NCBI GenBank assembly: GCA_036389275.1
Contig: DASVQE010000066.1
Span: forward strand, 1 to 64,000
DNA from: QHVT01 sp036389275
Lineage (GTDB): Bacteria > Acidobacteriota > Thermoanaerobaculia > Gp7-AA8
Direction: 5' to 3'
Length of the DNA: 64,000 nucleotides
How positions within the stretch are numbered: the stretch's first letter is position 1; the number at the start of each line of letters is the position of its first letter. The notes beneath the pieces were generated by a model. The model was not told where the DNA came from and did not search any database. It worked only from the letters and a program-made list of their open reading frames with translations. The translations under genes and the position numbers were made by a program. Shown in pieces: positions 19,201-25,200 of the stretch.

Positions 19201-22200
19201 TGACGGCGGCCACGGCTTCAGCCGCTGGGCGGGCGGCTCCGGCGGCAGCGTGCTGCTGAGCGCCAAGCAGGTGCTCTTCGGACCGGCCGCGGTCATCACC
19301 GCCATCGGTGGCGACGACGACGGCGACGCCATCGGATCGTGGGGCGGCGGCGGCGGACGCATCGCCATCGCGGCGACCATGAAGCTCGACGCCAGCACCG
19401 CCTCGCTCGACGCGCGCGGCGGCCGCAACTACAACCAGCCGGAGAATCGCGCCGTCACCGACGGCGGCGCCGGCACGATCTACGTGCGCAGACCGGGACA
19501 GGAAGCGGGCGAGCTGACCGTCTCTTCGTACGACTCACGTTTCCCGGCGAGCGTCCACACGACGCGTCCCACTCCCGTCGGCCGCATCAAGAGCGGCACC
19601 TCGACCGCCATCGCCGCGAACGCGCTCACCGATGCCTCACGCACGTTCGATCAGTGGATGGTCGGCGAGGAGCTCGTCGTCGGCACCACCACTTCGCGCA
19701 GCTTCACGGTCGTCGGCGTCTCGAGCGACGGCAAAACGCTGCTGACCGATCCGGCCGACGGCAGTCTGCTCGCGCTCGCGTCGTCGCAGACCATGCCGTA
19801 CTCCGGCCTGGTCGTCTTCGACAAGATCGCGGTCGGCAAGCGCGCGCTGGCCGTGTTCGACGATCACGTGGCGGTCAACGGCGCGGTCGACGACAAGTCC
19901 GTGCTGGCGATCGACGCGACGGCGGCGGTCGTCCTGCAGAACGAGCAGCTGGCCGTCACGCTCACCACCACGCCGGCCGGCGGCAGCAACGTTCTCCGCG
20001 ACACGATCGTCAGCACGACGTACAGCGTCAGCGCGACGGCCGGCGTGCGCCGCGTGGAAGTGCTCTGGTCTCTCGACTCCACGCAGCGCGTCGACACGTA
20101 CGATGACTACCCGACGCCGACCGCGCCGAAGACGCTCGCGCTGCCGGTGCCGGCGTCCGCGCCGCTCGGCGCGGCCACGCTGAAGTTCCGCATCACCGAC
20201 CGCGCCGGCCGCACGTACGACCTGAACGGCGCGAGCTACACCGTCACGGAAAACCAGGGTCCGCAGCTCACCGGCTTCACCGTCGATCCGGCGTCGCTCA
20301 CGACGTACGCGGGTCACAACGTCACCGCCACCATCACCGCCACCGACGACATCGCCGTGAAGAGCATCACCGTCACGCCGACGCTCGCGGGCGCGGCGCT
20401 GGCCGCGATCGCGCGCACGCCGAACACGCCGGCGGCAAGCGAGCAGTTCGTCGTCGCCGTGCCGAACGACACCGCCGGCGGTGCGACGCTCGTCCTCGAC
20501 GCGCTCGTCAGCGACGGCACGGCCGGACACGCGCCGGTCACCGCCTCGCGCACGATCACCATCCTGAGCGACGCGAACGCGCCGTCGCTGACCGTCACCT
20601 CGCCGACCGCGGGCGCGTCGTATCGCGAGTCCGCCGACAAGATCCCGGTCCGCGTCACCACCGTCGACGCCGAAGTGGCGGTCAAGGAAGTGTTCGCGCA
20701 GCTCGACGGCGGTACGCCGGTCGCGCTGACGCGCTTCGGTACGACCAACGAGTGGCGCCTCGATCTCACCGCGCCGCCCGTCGACGGCGACGCGCCGGTC
20801 ACGCACCAGCTCACCGTCACGACGAAGGACTACGCCGGCAATCCGCGCGTCTCCGATCCGATCGACCTCGTGATCACGCCGGTGATTGACGCGAACGCGC
20901 CGATCGTGAGCGCGCTCTGCGGCGCGCCCGGCGCGATGTTCCCGGCCGGCACACCGGTGAAGGTGCGCGTCTCCGCGGTCGGAGCGAATGCACAGAATCC
21001 GGTGCAGACCGTCGAGATGCTGCTCAACGACGTCACGCCGGTCACCGTCACCGCGCTCGGCAATAATCAGTACGAAGGCACAGTAGCCATCCCGTCGAAC
21101 GCCGCGGACGGCGCGACCTACCGCGTCCGCGCCATCGCGCGCAGCGCCAGCGGCGCGTCGTCCGACCTCGTGCTGTCGTTCAGCGCGATCGCCGGCGCGA
21201 TCAGCACGATCTCCGGCGACACACTCATCGACACCACCACGTCGACGTACGACGGCAAGACGCTGGTCATCGCCGGCGGCACGGTGACGATCCGCGGCGA
21301 GCACACGTTCGACCGCCTGGTGGTCCTCGGCGGGCGCGTCCTCGCTCCGAACCGCGAGACGCTGTCCATCAACACCACGCACGCGATGTACGTCGCCTGC
21401 GGCGCGATGGTCGACATGAACGGCGCCGGCTATTACCGCGCCTGGCAGGTCACGTATCCGAATCACGCCGCTCCCAACGACTGGACGGGCGGCAGTCACA
21501 TCGGCCGAGGAGGCGTGTATTACGAGCCGGTCGGCGAAACGTACGGCAGCGTCTATCGCCCGCAGGAGCTCGGGTCGAGCGGCCGCAATGGCGGCTACGG
21601 CGGCGGTGCGATCCGCATCAAAGCGGAGAACGTCACCGTCGACGGCTCGATCCGCGCGAACGGGACCGGCGAGAACCAGGTCGGCGGCGCGGGCGGCTCG
21701 GTGTGGATCACCAGCACCGGACGCGTCTCCGGCGGCGGCTCGATCGAAGCCCTCGGCGGCAATGCCTGGAGCGACGCCGGCGCGGGCGGCGGCGGCGCGA
21801 TCGCCGTCGAATATCGCGACGCGGCCAGCCCGCTCCCGGCGCTGCGGGCCACGACGCAGGCCGGCGGCCGCAACGGCGCGCCCGGATCGGTCTACACGTT
21901 CGGTCCCTCGTCGACGTACGGCGACCTGACCATCGACTCCGGCGGACTCGCGTTCCCGACCACGCCGCTCCCGTCACTCGGCAGCGGCAGCGTCGTCACG
22001 GTGGCGGGCAACGTCGTCACCACCGACCGCTCCTCCGACATCCCGGCGTACTTTGCCGGTCACTGGGTCGAGATTCGCGATGCGGCCGGCAACGTCAAAG
22101 GCAGCGCGCGCATCACCGCGGTCGACGCGAGGACGTTCACGCTCGACGGCAGCGTCAGCGTTGCAACCGGCGACAAGTGGCAAGGCATCTACCGCTTCGA

Positions 22201-25200
22201 CAACGTCAACCTGAACGGCGCGACGCTGGTCAGCAACGATCCGATCCGCAGCAACGGCACGCAGACCATCACCGGCTACGTCGAGACCTCGCAGATCTCG
22301 ACGAAGAACCTCCGGCTCAAGAGCGGCGCGACGCTGACGCACGAGCGCGGCTCGAAGCTGACCATCGACGTCGCGAACGAGCTGCGCATCGACAGCGGCG
22401 CGACCATCGACGCGAGCAATCGCGGCTATCACCGCTCGTTCCAGACCACCTATCCGGCCACGGCCGGTTCCAACGACTGGACGGGCGGCAGTCACATCGG
22501 CCGCGGCGGCTTGTACTACGAGCCGGTGGGCGAGACGTACGGCAGCGTCTACCGGCCGCAGGAGCTCGGCGCGTCGGGCCGCAACGGCGGCTACGGCGGC
22601 GGCGCGATCCGCATCAATGCGAAGTCGCTGATCGTCGACGGCAAGATCCTCGCGAACGGTCTCGGCGAGAACCAGATCGGCGGCGCGGGCGGCTCGGTCT
22701 GGATCACCACCGGCCGCATCGAAGGCAGCGGCAGCATCGAGACGAACGGCGGCAACGCCTGGAGCGACGCCGGCGCGGGCGGCGGCGGCGCGATCGCCGT
22801 CGAATACAGCGACGCCGCCAGCACGCTGCCGATTCTGAAGTCGACCACGCAGGCCGGCGGGCGCAACGGCGCTCCAGGCTCGATCTACACCTTCGGTCCG
22901 TCGTCGACGTACGGCGATCTCACCATCGACTCGGCCGGCCTCACCAGCGCCGTCCCGCCGGCGACGGTGCTGCCGTCGCTCGGCAAAGGCAGCGTCGTCT
23001 CCGTCGCCGGCAACGTCGTCACCACCGATCGCGGCACCGACATCCAGCCGTACTTTGCCGGACACTGGGTCGAGATCCGCACCGCGGCCGGCGTGCTGAA
23101 AGGCACGTGGCGCATCAGCGCCGTCGCGGCGAAGACCTTCACGCTCTCCGGCGACGTCGTCTCCGTCGCCGCCGGCGACCGGTGGCAAGGCGTCTACCGC
23201 TTCGACAACGTCACGCTCAACGCCGTCCCGCTGATCAGCAACGACCCGATCCGCGCCGGCTCCGAAACGCTCTCCGGCTCCATCGAGCTGCCGTACATCT
23301 CGGCGGAAAACCTCCGCCTGAAATCGGGCGCGAAGCTCACGCACGCGCGCGGCAGCAGCCTGACCATCGAGGTTGCGAACGAGCTGCGCGTCGACAGCGG
23401 CGCGTCGATCGACGTCACCGACCGCGGTTACCACCGCACGTATCAGTCGACGTATCCGGATCACGCCGTGCCCGGCGACTGGAGCGGCGGCAGCCACATC
23501 GGCCGCGGCGGCCGCTACTACGATCCGATCGGCGAGACGTACGGGAGCGTCTATCGCCCGCAGGAGCTCGGCGCATCGGGCCGCAACGGCGGCTACGGCG
23601 GCGGCGTCATTCGCATCACCGCCAAGTCGCTCGTCGTCGACGGCGACATCCGCGCGAACGGGATCGGCGAGAACCAGATCGGCGGCGCAGGCGGCTCGAT
23701 CTGGATCACCACGAAGCGCATCTCCGGCGGCGGCAATGTCGAAGCGAACGGCGGCAACGCATGGAGCGACGCCGGCGCGGGCGGCGGCGGCGCGATCGCC
23801 GTCGAGTACACCGATGCCACGAGCACGATGCCGGCGCTCAAGGCGTTCACCACCACCGGCGGCCGGAACGGCGGGCCGGGCTCGATCTACGTCTTCGGTC
23901 CGTCGTCGACGTACGGCGACGTGCGCTTCGACTACGGCGGCCTCACCGGACAGCCGGTCATCCTGCCGTCGCTCGGCAGCGGCGTCGCGCAGAGCGGAAC
24001 GTCCGGCAGCACGGTCGGCTCCGATCGCGCGAAAGACATCCCGGCGTACTTCGTCGGCCATTGGGTCGAGATCCGCGACGCGGCGGGCACGCTCAAAGGC
24101 ACGTGGCGCATCAGCGCCGTCAACGCGAAGTCGTTCACGCTCGCGGGCAGCGGCGTCAACGTCGCCGCCGGCGACCGTTGGCAAGGCGTCTACCGTTTCG
24201 ACAACGCCGTGCTGAAAGGCGTCACGTTCACCAGCGCCGATCCGCTGCGCGTGACGGCGCAGACGAACGTCGAGGCTGGCGTCGAGACGACCGCGCTCTC
24301 TTCACAGAACCTCCGCCTGCTCGGCGGCAGCGTGCTGACGCATCCGGCCGGCGCAAGCCTCACGCTCGACGTCGGCAACGAGCTGCGCATCGACAGCAAC
24401 GCCGCGATCGACGTCACCGGCCGCGGCTACGACCGCTCGTTCCAGGCCACCTATCCCGCCACCGGCGGCACCGGCGACTGGACCGGCGGCAGCCACCTCG
24501 GCCAGGGCGGCCGCTACTACGATCCGATCGGCGAGACCTTCGGCAGCATCTATCGTCCGCTGGAGCTCGGCGCCGGCGGCCGCAACGGCGGCTTCGGCGG
24601 CGGCGCCGTGCGCATCAGAGCGCAGTCGGTGATCGTCGACGGCGTGATTCGCGCGAACGGCGTCGGCGAGAACCAGATCGGCGGCGCGGGCGGCTCCGTC
24701 TGGGTGACGACGGGCCGCATCACCGGCAGCGGCGCCATCGATGCGAAAGGCGGCAACGCCTGGAGCGACGCAGGTGCGGGCGGCGGCGGCGCGATCTCGA
24801 TCGTCTACACCGACTCCGCGAGCGTCGTCCCGCCGCTCAGCGCGATCACCGGTCCGGGAGGCCGCAACGGCGGCGCCGGCACGATCTACACGTCCGGTCC
24901 CGCGTCGACGTACGGCAGCCTGCTCGTCGACAACGGCGGCAACAGCGTCGCGTCGTCGCAGTCCACGGTCTTCCCGTCGTTCGGGCGCGGCCGCGTGGTC
25001 AGCGTCACCGGCGCCACCGTGCTCACCGACCGCGGCACCGACATCCCGGCGTACTTTGCCGGCCACTGGGTGGACGTCTTCTCGTCCGGCGGCTCGCGCA
25101 AGGGCACGTGGCGCATCGCCGCGGTTTCCGGCAAGAGCTTCACGCTCGAGCCGAACGGCACGGTCGCGCCGAGCGTCGTGGCCGGCGACAGCTATCGCGG

